Below are positions 12,436 through 22,969 of a DNA stretch of 64,000 nucleotides, in pieces. Origin of the DNA: Coccinella septempunctata. Its lineage: Eukaryota; Arthropoda; Insecta; Coleoptera; Coccinellidae. Position 1 is the first letter of the stretch; every line of letters starts with the position of its first letter. The position numbers were made by a program, and so were the translations under genes. The notes beneath the pieces were generated by a model. The model worked only from the letters and a program-made list of their open reading frames with translations, was not told the origin of the DNA and did not search any database. Location: positions 5,183,730-5,247,729 of the forward strand of contig NC_058194.1 in NCBI RefSeq assembly GCF_907165205.1, in the 5' to 3' direction.

Positions 12436-12860
12436 AATATGGAAATTCAGACAGCTTTGTTAGTTTCATAGTCATTACGGAGGAGTTTATATTATTTCCA
12501 CACTGTGACATGCCACCAATCTTCTTTAACCTTTTTATTCCCAACACATGGGGAATTCCTATCACCGACCGTTTATTTACATGTTTTCAGTCGTGCTCGA
12601 TGCTCTCCTACTACTGGTATGTTCAATTCCACCGCACCGTGTTTTTCTTCGAATTTGAAAGTGAAAACACGGAAAACCAGAAAATAATGTAAGTTCTAGA
12701 AAATTGTTTTTATGTACGTACTGTATGTCACGTAATTTTAAGTCACGCTCTATGTTTGTGATATTCTGTATTGTTTGTTCCAGAGCCCTTAAGTTGGTCT
12801 AAATATAGACCGAAACTGTCGGCATTTTATTGAGTTGGTTTTTTTTTAAATCCTTCTAGA

Positions 12861-13485
12861 CCTTTAAGCCCATCATCAATTCAATTAACGTAAGTGATGT
12901 TGCATCAGATCAGTAGAAACGCAACATTTTACTCACTTCCGAATATAAGAGATGGTGAGAAGTGAGTTAGATAGTCTTTCAAGAAATTCAATATTCTACA
13001 TTTTCTTTCTACAGTCTTGTTCTTCTGTTGGTAATGATATATTTCTTCAATATCTATATCACCTGCAGAGAAGTGTTCGAGGTAGGTACGGAAAAGGAGA
13101 AAAACAAACTGATTTGCGTGATCTTTAACCTTCAACATTCAAGGACACTTGATCATATTAAGCAAACGATAAAATAAAGAGGAACTCAACTCACGATTAT
13201 CATATTAATCGAAACTCCAAATAATTATGATCAATGGGAAAAATATATATAGATTGAAATGTAGCAAGAAATTGAACACATTCATCATTTGAATGAAGCT
13301 GAAATTTTTGTAAACTGCTTTTCAAATGGATATATGTTTCCGCCTTTTTTATTATCGATCTTAAATATTATTGAGAAGACTACAAAGTTCGAATTCCCAC
13401 AGTATCTACTTATTAACGCCAAGACTTCCACTATGAAATTTATCTAGCGACGTTTACACTCTGGCTAAGGTACGAAAAATAGTGA
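12861..13485. other. No gene recognised
   Basis: AT-rich sequence. A 69-codon minus frame at 12929-13138 carries no motif I know. Confidence 0.3.
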
Positions 13486-13618
13486 ATTAAATCATTGAAT
13501 ATTGTCAAAGATTAAATTCAAGATTTTTACGGACATTTTGACGGACGTTTTACAATGACGGACTTCTTGGACTATTGGCGGACTGTCCGTCACAATGACG
13601 GACGTCTGGTCACACTTT
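13486..13618 (-). mobile_element. hAT-like element terminus, inverted relative to 16684
   Basis: This segment ends GACGTCTGGTCACAC. Its reverse complement matches the start of the block at 16684 (GGTGACCAGATG...). Both contain a series of GACGGAC/GTCCGTC words spaced 15-30 bases apart and then an ATTAAATTCAAGATTTT-like stretch. The repeated GTCCGTC words look like subterminal transposase-binding sites. Only one end of the element is present here. Confidence 0.6.
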
Positions 13619-13623
13619 CTTCT

Positions 13624-14080
13624 CCAAATACAAAAAATCGAACCATTTTCGAGATATTTGAGTTCTTGTAGTCACATGATGTCAGCAGATTCATTCATCG
13701 CAAGATTCATCGATGACGATATTTTAGCAGGCCATGAACAATTCTGTTTTGAAATTTGTCGATGATATAAGCATCTCTGCATAAAACTTACAGCAGCATT
13801 TGCATTTCCGAAGCACTCGCCAAGCATCAAAAGCATATCAGTTTGTTCAGAGAACGGATAACCTCCCATTTCCTAAAATCCCAGTTGAAAATAGCAAAAC
13901 ATAGAAAAACCACACGAGAAATTAACTACAACAATGTTCATGACATGAACGTCAAAATTGAGAACAAAATTGATCATGGCCTGCTAAAATATCGTTATTG
14001 ATGAGTCTCGCGATGAAAGAATCATGTGACTACATAAACTCAAATATCTCGAAAACGATTCAATTTTTGTATTTGGATAA
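13624..14080 (-). mobile_element. Inverted-repeat element with a DUF4817 transposase N-terminus
   Basis: Arms at about 13624-13752 and 13967-14080 are inverted copies (shared words: TATTTGAG, GTAGTCACATGAT, GCAGGCCATGA). Between them the minus strand encodes PFSEQTDMLLMLGECFGNANAA, the helix-turn-helix start (DUF4817) found at the N-terminus of many insect mariner-like transposases. About 35 codons remain before the frame runs into the left arm, so this is a deletion derivative that cannot code for a transposase. It sits immediately inside the hAT-like end at 13618. Confidence 0.6.
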
Positions 14081-15390
14081 GAGTACCTTCTTCATGTAAT
14101 TTTCTTCGCTCCATAGAATGCTTCAATTTTTTTCATCAAAACGAATACAACCAAAGAAGTTGTCGCAAAAAATCACGATTCACCCTCTAAAAACACCCGT
14201 TATAATAATATCAGAAATGTAGAAATGTATTAAAAGATATGTATTTTAAAAAATACATTTATGCACGAAATTTCAATCTGGTGGAATATATTCCATTTAG
14301 AAGTTATGCGGAGAATTCTTTTTAATTTTATCAACTTTGGAAGTATATATCTTTCTTAATATGCATTTTAGGCCATGAGTTTATTTATCAAACTATACCT
14401 TTTTTTCAATGTACTATCACCCCCAGAAAGCTGTGTAGGTACAGATTTTTGAATCAACCTGTAGATTAGGTTAGACTAGTTGAATACAGTACACTACTAA
14501 AAAAATTTCAAATTCTAGATGGCCACCACAAAAAATTGGTAAATGGAAAATTTTATAGAACTCCCTTAGTATGGGTTTCAAATTTATTAGCTCAACTCAT
14601 AGAATAGGGTAGAGTAAAACAACTTTTCTTCTCCCAAATTAACAAAATCGTTTAAATGAATTCTCTCCAAGACTGCTGTAAAGTAAAGCTCTTCTAGTTT
14701 CACTTGTTACTTAATGAACATTAGGAAATACATTCGGAAACATGGAGAATAAAATCTTTGATGATCTATCATATTCATTGGAGTATTCGAAATGTTATAT
14801 TCATTTTTCAATTGAATGATTCAATATTTAGCGTGGCGTGGAAAGTATATTAATATGTATTTCGGTTAGCATAAAAATTCGATACTCTGATGATTCACTC
14901 GCATCGGATATTCATTCTTACCTTGACACATAATATACAATTCCCTAATTTTACAACTGCAGCTGCAGGAATGTCCTGGGAATTAAACATTTTATATGTT
15001 CAAAAACCATCTCTCTCATGCATAAATGGATTGATATACCTGAACCGAGCGAAGAAAGTAGAAGGGCAACAGGGTGGTTTACGGATAATTGCACAAGCTT
15101 TCAGGACATTTTGGGAAGTCTGAATTAGTTTTCGAAATATGTCCTGAGTATATTCATTCGAGAGATGTTTTATGTAAGTATGTCATCAAAAACTTTGAGT
15201 CGGCATAACTCTTGAACACCTTTAAAGATTTTCATGGAAATTTCAAGCATTGGAAAATGACGATGATTCAATTATAATGATTTTTTGATAGCGCGGGTCC
15301 CTACCAAGAGTTTTTTTATTTCACATCTTGTAAAACACCCTGTACATCAAATTTTCAAAAAGCACAATTATCTCCAAAATTTACACAAAA
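14081..15390. other. No gene recognised
   Basis: AT-rich, with scattered short repeats (for example around 14440-14520 and 15290-15350, the latter with the CACCCTGTAC words common in insect DNA-element remnants). No open frame shows a known motif. Confidence 0.3.
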
Positions 15391-15399
15391 TTAAATGTC

Positions 15400-16640
15400 C
15401 TTTCCAACAAGCTTTCCATACAGCACATGGCGTCCAATGGACGTCCATTCTAATCCAAATGAAGTACAAACATCCACGGACCTTACATGGAAGTCCAATG
15501 GATGTACATTTCTGGACCTTTACTGTACGTTCATAAATGGACTTTTTATGGATATCCATTGTACTTTAAATAAGGGATGTTGGACAAATATCTATATGCG
15601 TTTCTTATTGGACATCTTCTGGATACACAAATCTGGATCTTTATTGTACTATCGTAAATTGCACGTTTGTGTACGTCCATTCAACGTACATTTTTGGATC
15701 AACATAAATTATTCATGATTGTAAATCTATTGGAAGTTAGGATCTGGATCTGAATATCCGCTTCCAGAAATTGTACTTTTTTGTACGACAACTGGACGTA
15801 TCATTTTAGAGTATCCATAATTATTCATTTCTCAACATTCGTGGGATGTACAGGACCGTATCTTATTTCTACAATCAGCATGGCGATTCAGCAATATTTT
15901 TGGATTAACGTGAATTATCCATGATTGTACATCTTTTGGATGTTCAGATTTGTATGTCAATTATTTGCTTCCAGAGATTGTACTTTTCTGTACGACAACT
16001 GGATGTATCATTTTCGAGGGTCCATAATTGTACCTATATTTCTCAACATTAGTAGGATGTGCAGGACTGGATCCTATTTGTTCAATCAGAAAGTGTACGT
16101 TGATGTACGTCCATTCAACGTACATTTTTGGATCAACGTAAATTATTCATGATTGTATATCTATTGGAAGTTCGGATCTGGATCTAAATATCTGCTTCCA
16201 GAAAGTGTACTCTTCTGTACGACAAATGGATGTATCATTTTCGAGCATCAATAATTATTCATTTCTCAACATTCGTGAGATGTACAGGACCGGATCTTAT
16301 TTCTACAATAAGCAATTGTACGTTAATGTACGTCCAGTGGATTTACATTTTTGGATCAACAAAAATTTTCCATAATTGTACATTCCTGTATATCCATAGG
16401 AAGCCCAATGCACTTTCAATAAGGGACGTCCGTCGAACATCCATATACGTACGTTATTGAACAACTTTTGGATATTCAGAAATGTATCGAAATATCTGTT
16501 CCTAGAAATTATACTTTTCTGTACGACAACTGGATATATCATTTTCGAGCATCCATAAATTTCTGAACATTCGTAGGATGTTCAGGACTGAATCTTATTT
16601 GTACAATCAGAAATTTTATGTTTGTGTACTTCCACTGATG
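15400..16640. repeat. GTAC-rich degenerate tandem array
   Basis: Related blocks repeat at irregular spacing. The marker TGTACGACAA occurs near 15783, 15990, 16217 and 16521 (spacings about 207, 227 and 304). Other shared words are GTACGTCCATTCAACGTACA, GGATCTGGATCT, TTCTCAACATTCGT and TCATTTTCGAG. Each block is itself rich in short words built from GGAC, GGAT, GTAC and TCCA, so the array looks like an old satellite grown from shorter units. Reading frames of 60-107 codons over it are by-products of the repeat. Confidence 0.75.
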
Positions 16641-16683
16641 GATATGCAATACTGTATCATCGTGCATTATCCATAACTTTGGG

Positions 16684-16990
16684 TGACCAGATGTCTCTCA
16701 TTGTGACGAACAGTCCGTCAATCGTCCAAGGAGTCCGTCACTGGAAAACGTCCGTCGAAATATCCGTCAAAATCTTGAATTTAATTCAGTATTTTTCTCA
16801 AGAAAATTTGAGATGAATAATAAAAAAATAAAGTGCAAATTTACGGAAGATCTTTCAAAAGAATTTCCATTCCCTAAAAAAACAAAGCCTGATTTTCCAA
16901 TGAAGGGTCAATTCAGCATTGTATTTGGAGAAATGTTTCAAGTTACAAACATAAAAAAATAGTTAATGCAGCGTCTTCCTCTCTAACCAA
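16684..16990 (+). pseudogene. hAT-like transposon 5' end with transposase N-terminus
   Basis: The segment opens with GGTGACCAGATG, carries GTCCGTC repeats, and then codes on the plus strand from about 16813: KCKFTEDLSKEFPFPKK, followed by QFSIVFGEMFQVTN. This resembles the N-terminus of BED/C2H2-bearing hAT-type transposase relatives (EFPFIKK...FSI..GG pattern). The conserved Cys positions of the finger are lost and a stop follows at about 16960. The end sequence is shared, inverted, with 13486-13618. Confidence 0.6.
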
Positions 16991-17900
16991 ATCTTTCAGT
17001 CATTCAAATTTTGGGGATGAAGAAGCTTCTCTAGCAACGCCTGAAGCCCTATTCTCATTCCACAGTGTAATGAACAACCATTATATTAAGATTATTATAT
17101 TTTCGTTTTTGTGTTGTGATAAACTTGTATTATTTTTCTGTTTTCAATAAAAAAAAATTTTTTGCCTTACGGGGTAGGAAACTGAGTAGCTGGAAGCAAT
17201 TACAGAGTGAACTGAACTGAACTACGCATGTGAGCAGATCCGGATACCTTTTATTGTACTGTTTAGATTAGGATGAAAACTCTGTAAGGGCGAGATAGCG
17301 AACACTTAACCCACTTGAATTTTCAATTAATTTTTTTTTGAGGGGATAGCTACCCCCTTATTAAATTGAACTTGTGTCTTCAACGCAACTTCAATTTCTC
17401 CCAGGGGAGGGGATGTAACGATACTTGATTGTTTTTTGATATCAAGGCTCGCTTTAAATGTCTGTTTCCCTGAATTTTCCAGTTGCAACACAGTCTGATG
17501 GAGATTTCAGTTTTAATATAGTTATTCCGTTTCATTTTAGAAATATTTTTCAGAATCCTGATAAATAAATTCAAATTCCGTATAATTGAAATTTCCATCA
17601 TTAATATGCCGTAATAATCCAAAACAAAGAAAAAGTGTCCATTCGGCGTTGTTTTTCCGTCCACAAAAACACACCGAATTCAGCATAAAAACAACGTGGA
17701 TTGCAGATAACGACAGCTTGTTTCACCGATAAAACACCGAGAATATTTCTGCTGGAGAGAATATTCGAGAATACCGAATTTTTGGATGCAATTTTGATCA
17801 CATGACCGTCCACATGTTGGAGAGTTGATAAATAGGGCCGCACTACCAGACGAACGTCATTCTTTCTTTGATGATAGTTTTTGTCTGAAAATATAATGAA
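16991..17900. other. No gene recognised
   Basis: AT-rich region. Two overlapping minus frames (94 and 110 codons, 17380-17933) have low-complexity composition and no motif I know. Confidence 0.3.
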
Positions 17901-17975
17901 ATTGAAAGTTTTAGCGGCATGACAGACAGTCAATTCAATTCAATTCCTGTCTGTCATGCCGCTAAAACTTTCAAT
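17901..17975. repeat. Perfect 29-bp inverted repeat (hairpin)
   Basis: Arms at 17901-17929 and 17947-17975 are exact reverse complements. The 17-base loop is a short AATTC repeat. GTCATTCTTTCTTT follows the right arm and a near-identical word precedes the hairpin at about 17855, so the hairpin lies inside a short direct duplication. Confidence 0.9.
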
Positions 17976-18729
17976 GTCATTCTTTCTTTATTCGTGATTC
18001 TTGATTCCTTATCCCCTGTTCGACGGTCATCCTTATTCTTGATTCGGCGATTTTTTATTTTTTATTCTGCGATTGATTTTATTCATGATGTTTTCCTAAA
18101 TTCGAAGATCCTACGATCTGTTCTTTTTTCTTTTCTCTAAGTGGTGGTGTGACCGTACCGGAACAAACTGTAATTCTTTTCTTGATACCGCATACTTCGC
18201 GAGTCAAAGTTGCATTCTTTTATTTGTTCAATTGTGTTAATCCTTTTTGTTAATCCGCATGTTTAACGCAGACTTTTGTCGCCTGGTTCTCTGGTGAACC
18301 AAAATCAATCGACAGAAGTCTCCAAGTCGTTCCACTGGTAATGCTTGGCGTGTACACCCAAGGTTGCCACGGAGAGACCACGATAAACTACCCCGTTATC
18401 CTGTAAATTGTTGCATTGTGTTTCACCTGCATCAAACCTGTCCCGTTTATTGAATAGTTTCAATTCTGATTGCCCCGTACACTGAAAATCACTGAAGGTG
18501 CTCGGGATCAAACCCATCGCTAAATAAACCGATAACAGGGACTTCGATTTTTGTCTCAGAAGGAATCAAAGTGACCGCTCTTGATTTCTTTTTTCCTTTA
18601 ATACCTGATATATTGACTGAATATAATGAATTTATATATTGTTTAATTCATTAATTTCACTCTGTTGAGTTTGAATTTCTGATCATTGCATTTCTGTTTT
18701 CCTCATTTTGAACTGGGACATCAGCTGTA
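17976..18729. other. No gene recognised
   Basis: The 70-codon minus frame at 18305-18517 has more balanced composition than its surroundings but no motif I recognise. A TGGTTC/GAACCA mini-hairpin sits at 18277-18296. Confidence 0.3.
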
Positions 18730-19285
18730 TATACAGGGTCTTTCACGAGGAACCTCACACATATTTATACGGGAAACTACTGAACGTATTTTCATGAAAT
18801 TCAGGACTTATAAGTATTTCACGATGCTGATGAAATCTAAAATATTTTCAAGGCATGAGAACCTCCGGTTTTTCCGGAAATGACGTCAACTTCCGTTTTT
18901 CAAATTAGAACACCATTTTTTTATTGCAGAAATAGATTCCTTAGAAAATTTCGAGTTATTTTGATGTAACATTTTTCAGTTTTGGTTGAAAAATTCTCTC
19001 TGAGCGGGAAAATTCGAAAAAAAAATCGAAAAGAGAGCTCCGCTGAAACAAGAATAACTTCGAGGTTTTTGGATGGAAAACTTTCATTTTTGGGATTTTT
19101 CAAGATGTAAGATTGATGTATCCACTTTAAAAATCTAAATCGCGATTCATGATACAGGGGGTGAAAAAATCGCTTTCAAAGTTAGGGATGACAAAATCGT
19201 GAAAAATGAATTTTTTTTAAATCAGAACCCCATTTTTTTATGGCAGATATTGAATCTACGTTAAAAAATAATGTGAGTGTATGCA
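18730..19285. repeat. Dispersed-repeat remnant with two similar internal units
   Basis: It starts TATACAGGGTCTTTCACG, the kind of ACAGGGTG end common on insect DNA-element remnants. Two blocks share the pattern (A)GAAC(A/C)CCATTTTTTTAT.GCAGA (18908-18940 and 19225-19250), spaced about 315 bp. No coding motif. Confidence 0.45.
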
Positions 19286-20325
19286 TCACACCCTTGCCCT
19301 AAAATGGATATTTTCTGAGTTATTCACAAAAACTGTTTTTCTTCTTGAATTTTCAGCTATTTCTTTTCCCTTCACGCCAAAAAGACATCTTTCTTCCCAG
19401 ATATCGAAAGGATTAAGCTCTGTTGGGGCCCTTTCCAAGTTTTCGAGCTCGTGGTGGTGGTCGGGTTCGGGCCGCTCCACGGCTTCTTGCTGTCGGTTGA
19501 ATTCCAGATCCACCCGCACTTCCTGTCGAAGCAGACGGTGTTCCTTTGCCCCCATGTACTTGCGTATAGTTCTCACCGTTCCGAGCAGTACCGCCTTCTG
19601 CATGACTTTATAAATATTTTCGTCCAACTGAAGTTTTCTCAAGTTCTCTAGTAGTTTCTTCGGTATCAGGCCTGTAGATGGAATGACAATAGGGATGGTC
19701 TTCATATCTTTCATCTTTCACTGTCTTCTGGTTTGTTCCTCGAGATCTCTGTATTTTGAAATTTTTTCAGTGTGTCTATCTAGAAGATTGTTATTATTTG
19801 GAATTGCCACGTCGATGAATAGTGCTGTGTCCTCATCCTTATTGAGCAATATGAGGTCTGGTCTATTGTGGGTTATTTTCCGGTCTGTGAGAACAGTGCG
19901 ATCCCAGTAGAGCTTGTGATGTTGGTTTTCCCGCACAGCATCTGGATGGTAATTGTAATAAGGAACCTTTTTCGAACTTAGAAGTTGGTGTTTTATTGCC
20001 AAATCTTGGTGAAGAATCTTGGCAACAGCATCATGTCTACTTTTGTACTCCGTGCCCTCGAACTTCTGACATCCCCCGGTGATGTGCTGGATAGTTTCAT
20101 GTGTCGCACAGCCATAACGACAGCTATCGTCCGCCTGAGGCATCCTTGGCGATGTATTTCATGTAATTTCTTGTTGGAATCACCTGATCCTGGATGGCGA
20201 GCATGAAGCCCTCTGTCTCAGGAAACAACCTTCCGGAAGTCAACCAGCAATTCGACGCAGATATGTCGACGTAATCACGGTTGACCTCATTCTGGTGCCT
20301 CCCATGCAAAGGTTTGCCAATCAGT
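19286..20325 (-). pseudogene. R4/Dong-like LINE C-terminus with restriction-like endonuclease (copy A)
   Basis: Read leftward from 20325: LHGRHQNEV and FPETEGFMLAIQDQV (upstream of the knuckle), a frame change near 20130, then CRYGCATHETIQHITGGC (CX3CX7HX4C, the zinc knuckle of R2/R4 LINEs), then HNRPDLILL...ALFIDVAIPN, the PD-(D/E)XK nuclease core, and a conserved tail with VMQKAVLLGTVRTIRKYMG. This nuclease makes the first nick for target-primed reverse transcription in this LINE group. The frame opens from 20143 to 19718, breaks, and resumes from 19714 to 19286 beyond the usual C-terminus. The RT domain is absent. Compare with the copies at 52.2 and 60.9 kb. Confidence 0.85.
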
Positions 20326-20665
20326 TTCTGCATGACTTCGTCCAACTGAAGCTTCCTCAAGTTCACTAGCAGTTTCTTCGGTATCAGGCCTGTAGATGAT
20401 ATGACAATAGGGATGGTCTTGATATCTTTCAGCTTCCACTGTCTCCTGGTTTGTTCCTCGAGATCTCTGTACTTTGAAATTTTTTCAGTGTGCCTATCTA
20501 GAAGATTGTTATTATTTGGAATCGCCACATCAATGAATAGTGCTCTGTCCTCATCCTTATTGAGCAGTATGAGGTCTGGTCTATTGTGGGTTATTTTCCG
20601 GTCTGTGAGAACCGTGCGATCCCAGTAGAGCTTGTGATGTTCATTTTCCAATACAGCATCTGGAT
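20326..20665 (-). pseudogene. R4/Dong-like LINE endonuclease piece (copy B), fused upstream of copy A
   Basis: This 340-bp piece repeats the nuclease core of copy A (HNRPDLILL, FIDVAIPN) nearly base for base. Its 3' edge joins copy A at the shared word for VMQK, giving KLQLDEVMQKLIG across a junction that does not exist in a normal element. Its 5' edge runs into an ATT microsatellite at 20672. The two pieces are open together in one frame from 20651 to 20124. A template switch or a second insertion at the microsatellite border could explain it. Confidence 0.8.
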
Positions 20666-20670
20666 GGTAA

Positions 20671-20671
<1 letters not shown>

Positions 20672-20704
<33 letters not shown>
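20672..20704. repeat. ATT/TTA microsatellite
   Basis: About ten ATT units lie between the R4 piece and the left arm of the recombinase element. A TAA-type tract occurs in the mirrored position at 25087-25106. Confidence 0.85.
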
Positions 20705-20705
<1 letters not shown>

Positions 20706-21684
20706 AGAAGGAAAAATAATTTAGGCAGTATTTGAGAATACATCATATAAACATTATCTGAATAATTCCGAAAAGAGCTGTGTGCCCATTTACATCAATA
20801 GTACCATTATTCTTCGCATATGTATGTGTGAACCGCTTTAGGTGATAATGAAATGACTCGCATAGATGGCTACGCGGTATCAAAACAGATAATTTCGTGT
20901 AACTCAAAAACTGCAATGATGCTGTCAAAGATTTATACGGCACTAATTGGCACTAATGAGGCACTAAATATTTTATATAGTCCCAGAATTAGTGCTTCCA
21001 ACTTCTCGCTAACGTCACACTTGTTCAAAAAGCATCTGGCATATACTGTAAAACTAAAAATGATATCGCATCCGTTTTTACGGCACTACTATGAACTAAT
21101 TAGGCACTAATTATTGCAACAAAAATTTGCACAAAATACCTTTATGTTGGTGCTGAGCGTAAAGTTAGCACCAAAGGAAATAATCTGTAATATTATGAAA
21201 ACCGTCCATTTTTTTTCATTGGTTCCAAAAGCACTAATATGCACTGATTGAGCACTAAATATTAGTATACTAAATTCATGGTGATTTAAAAATGTTGGTG
21301 CCGAGCGTGGAGTCAGCACCAAGAACTTGAATTATCAATTTCTCAGAAACTAAAATGGTGTCAAAGATTTATACGGCACTAATAGGCACTATAGTATATA
21401 ACATTACTAGCAAGGTAAGAGGGTTTTTACTGGCGAATGGAGAATATACCTCCTTGAGCCAGTAAAACCTGTTACCTTGCGTGTATTGTTTTATATTTTA
21501 TTTGTTTCTCATTTGTAAAAAGGTGAGATAAATTCCAAAAAAATCTCAATAATTTGTCGCAAATGTCGTAAGCTATGGAAGCGTTGTCATGAACATGTAT
21601 GTTTATTTTTCTTAACATTTTTTTTGACGAAAGCGAAAATGAATGTACCAAAAGAAATAATTGAGGCAGCCAGCAGTGTAGCAA
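20690..21684. repeat. Left arm of about 1-kb inverted repeat around a tyrosine recombinase gene
   Basis: This arm pairs, as reverse complement, with 24090-25085. Matching words lie along the whole arm: GGCAGTATTTGAGAA, GCGGTATCAAAACAGATAATTT, CGCTAACGTCACACTTG, CTTGAATTATCAATTTCTCAG and CTAGCAAGGTAAGAGGGTTT. Many internal GGCACTAAT/ATTAGTGC words (roughly ten per arm) look like subterminal binding sites. The inner end contains the first 15 codons of the recombinase gene (ATGAATGTACCAAAAGAA at 21639), cut off at 21684 where unrelated sequence begins. By eye the arms differ by a few percent. Confidence 0.85.
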
Positions 21685-22747
21685 GAAGGTGTACTGAAAG
21701 CAAATTTTTAGTAAAAACAACGACAGCAACGTTTGTCCTGTCAGATTATTCAAAAGATTGATGTCAAAAAGAGCACAAAATATTAAAAAAAACAGATTAT
21801 TTCTAGGAACAAATCGTCACTTGAGAGCTGAAAGATCACTGGTATGATAATATGTCTACTGAAAGAAATACGATTCAAAATTGGACTGAAACGTGTGCGG
21901 CGATTGGCTTGAACTTGAACACCAACCAATTTTTACTCTCTACCCTAGGGAACTCAATGTCGTAACGGACTGCTAACTATGTCAGTAGTAAAAAAATAAT
22001 TGTTAGGTAATTAATTATTTCACTATACCTATGTATTTTCGGATATATATTCCATCTACTTGAAATCACATGATCAGCTATTCATGAACATTCACCAGCG
22101 TATCATCATTGTTTTTTATTGTACAACTTGAATTGTCCTGGTTTTCATTTTAAAGTTCGAAAGAACAAAAACTAGATTTTAGAGGAATCGATATTAATTT
22201 TGCCTATTCATAAGCAAAATAGTGAGTAAAAATTGAATCAGGACTTCATATTCAGGCTTCAATTTTCAAATTTACACTAAACAGAATTAGGAGAAACTTT
22301 TCAGGCACTCTCGTCATTTCAGTTCTTTTCTAAATACACAAATTCTCTGCACAAAACGCATTCACTATCATCAATGAATCATATATTATCTGTTGAGATC
22401 AGAATCATGTTAAGATTTAATGCATTTTTACGCACTATTCTTTGAAACATCCTTATGCTGTTTCGTATTATGTGATTAGTAATTTTTTTTTCGTTGATGT
22501 TCAAGTTCAAGCCAATCGCCGCACACGTTTCAGTCCAATTTTGAATCGTATTTCTTTTAGTAGACATATTATCATACCAGTGATCTTTCAGCTCTCCAGT
22601 GACGATTTGTTCTTAGAAATAATCTGTTTGTTTTAATATTTTGTGCTCTTTTTGACATCAATCTTTTGAATAATCTGACAGGACAAACGTTGCTGTCGTT
22701 GTTTTTACTAAAAATTTGCTTTCAGTACCACCTTCGCCCGTCTTGCT
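21685..22747. mobile_element. Inner inverted-repeat segment (family X core) in the left half of the recombinase element
   Basis: Arms 21685-21935 and about 22480-22747 are inverted copies: ACGACAGCAACGTTTGTCCTG on one side, its complement on the other. The loop holds segment 21957-22220 and a flanking block 22222-22470, both also found at 25493-26000. A short peptide frame, MSTERNTIQNWTE...CAAIGLNLN, occurs in both arms and again at 26612-26520, the longest coding-like similarity in this family. No transposase motif is seen. It interrupts the left copy of the recombinase 5' end at 21684. Confidence 0.7.
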
Positions 22748-22969
22748 GAATTCTATATTCAGCTCGATTATGTACAGACCCATCGTTGTTTGATTCGATA
22801 CGAAAAGTGGTTCCCTTAGCGAAAAGTTGAAAGCACTAAATCTGAAACTATGTTAAATATTTTATTTGTTTCTCATTTGTAAACGTCAGTTTCCAAAAAC
22901 ACAATATTTATCACGAAAGTTTATTTTATCAAGTCACTAACTTGTAAAACTGACAGTTAACTTGCAAAA

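Larger units (their letters stand above)
10990..12860 (+). mobile_element. Penelope-like element 1, 5'-truncated and deleted
   Basis: The element's RT and endonuclease are described separately. The 3' UTR runs from 12436 to about 12850 and ends near the block TAGACCGAAACTGTCGG (12807-12822), which resembles the GAAAC-containing tail hairpin of Penelope-like elements. The 5' boundary is not sharp. No terminal repeat pair was found around this copy. Confidence 0.7.

Noticed and set aside
12782..12826. Hammerhead-like tail in Penelope-like element 1
   Set aside because: GGTCT/AGACC helix and GAAAC are there, but the 5' core reads CTTAAGT and not CUGANGA, so it is degraded or a different structure.
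15285..16816. Several 60-107 codon frames on both strands
   Set aside because: They follow the tandem array and change with each unit; no conserved domain.
18305..18517. 70-codon minus frame as a possible gene
   Set aside because: No motif, no splice or start context strong enough; left as unassigned.
19281..19651. Plus-strand frames opposite the R4 nuclease
   Set aside because: Shadows of the minus-strand LINE coding sequence.
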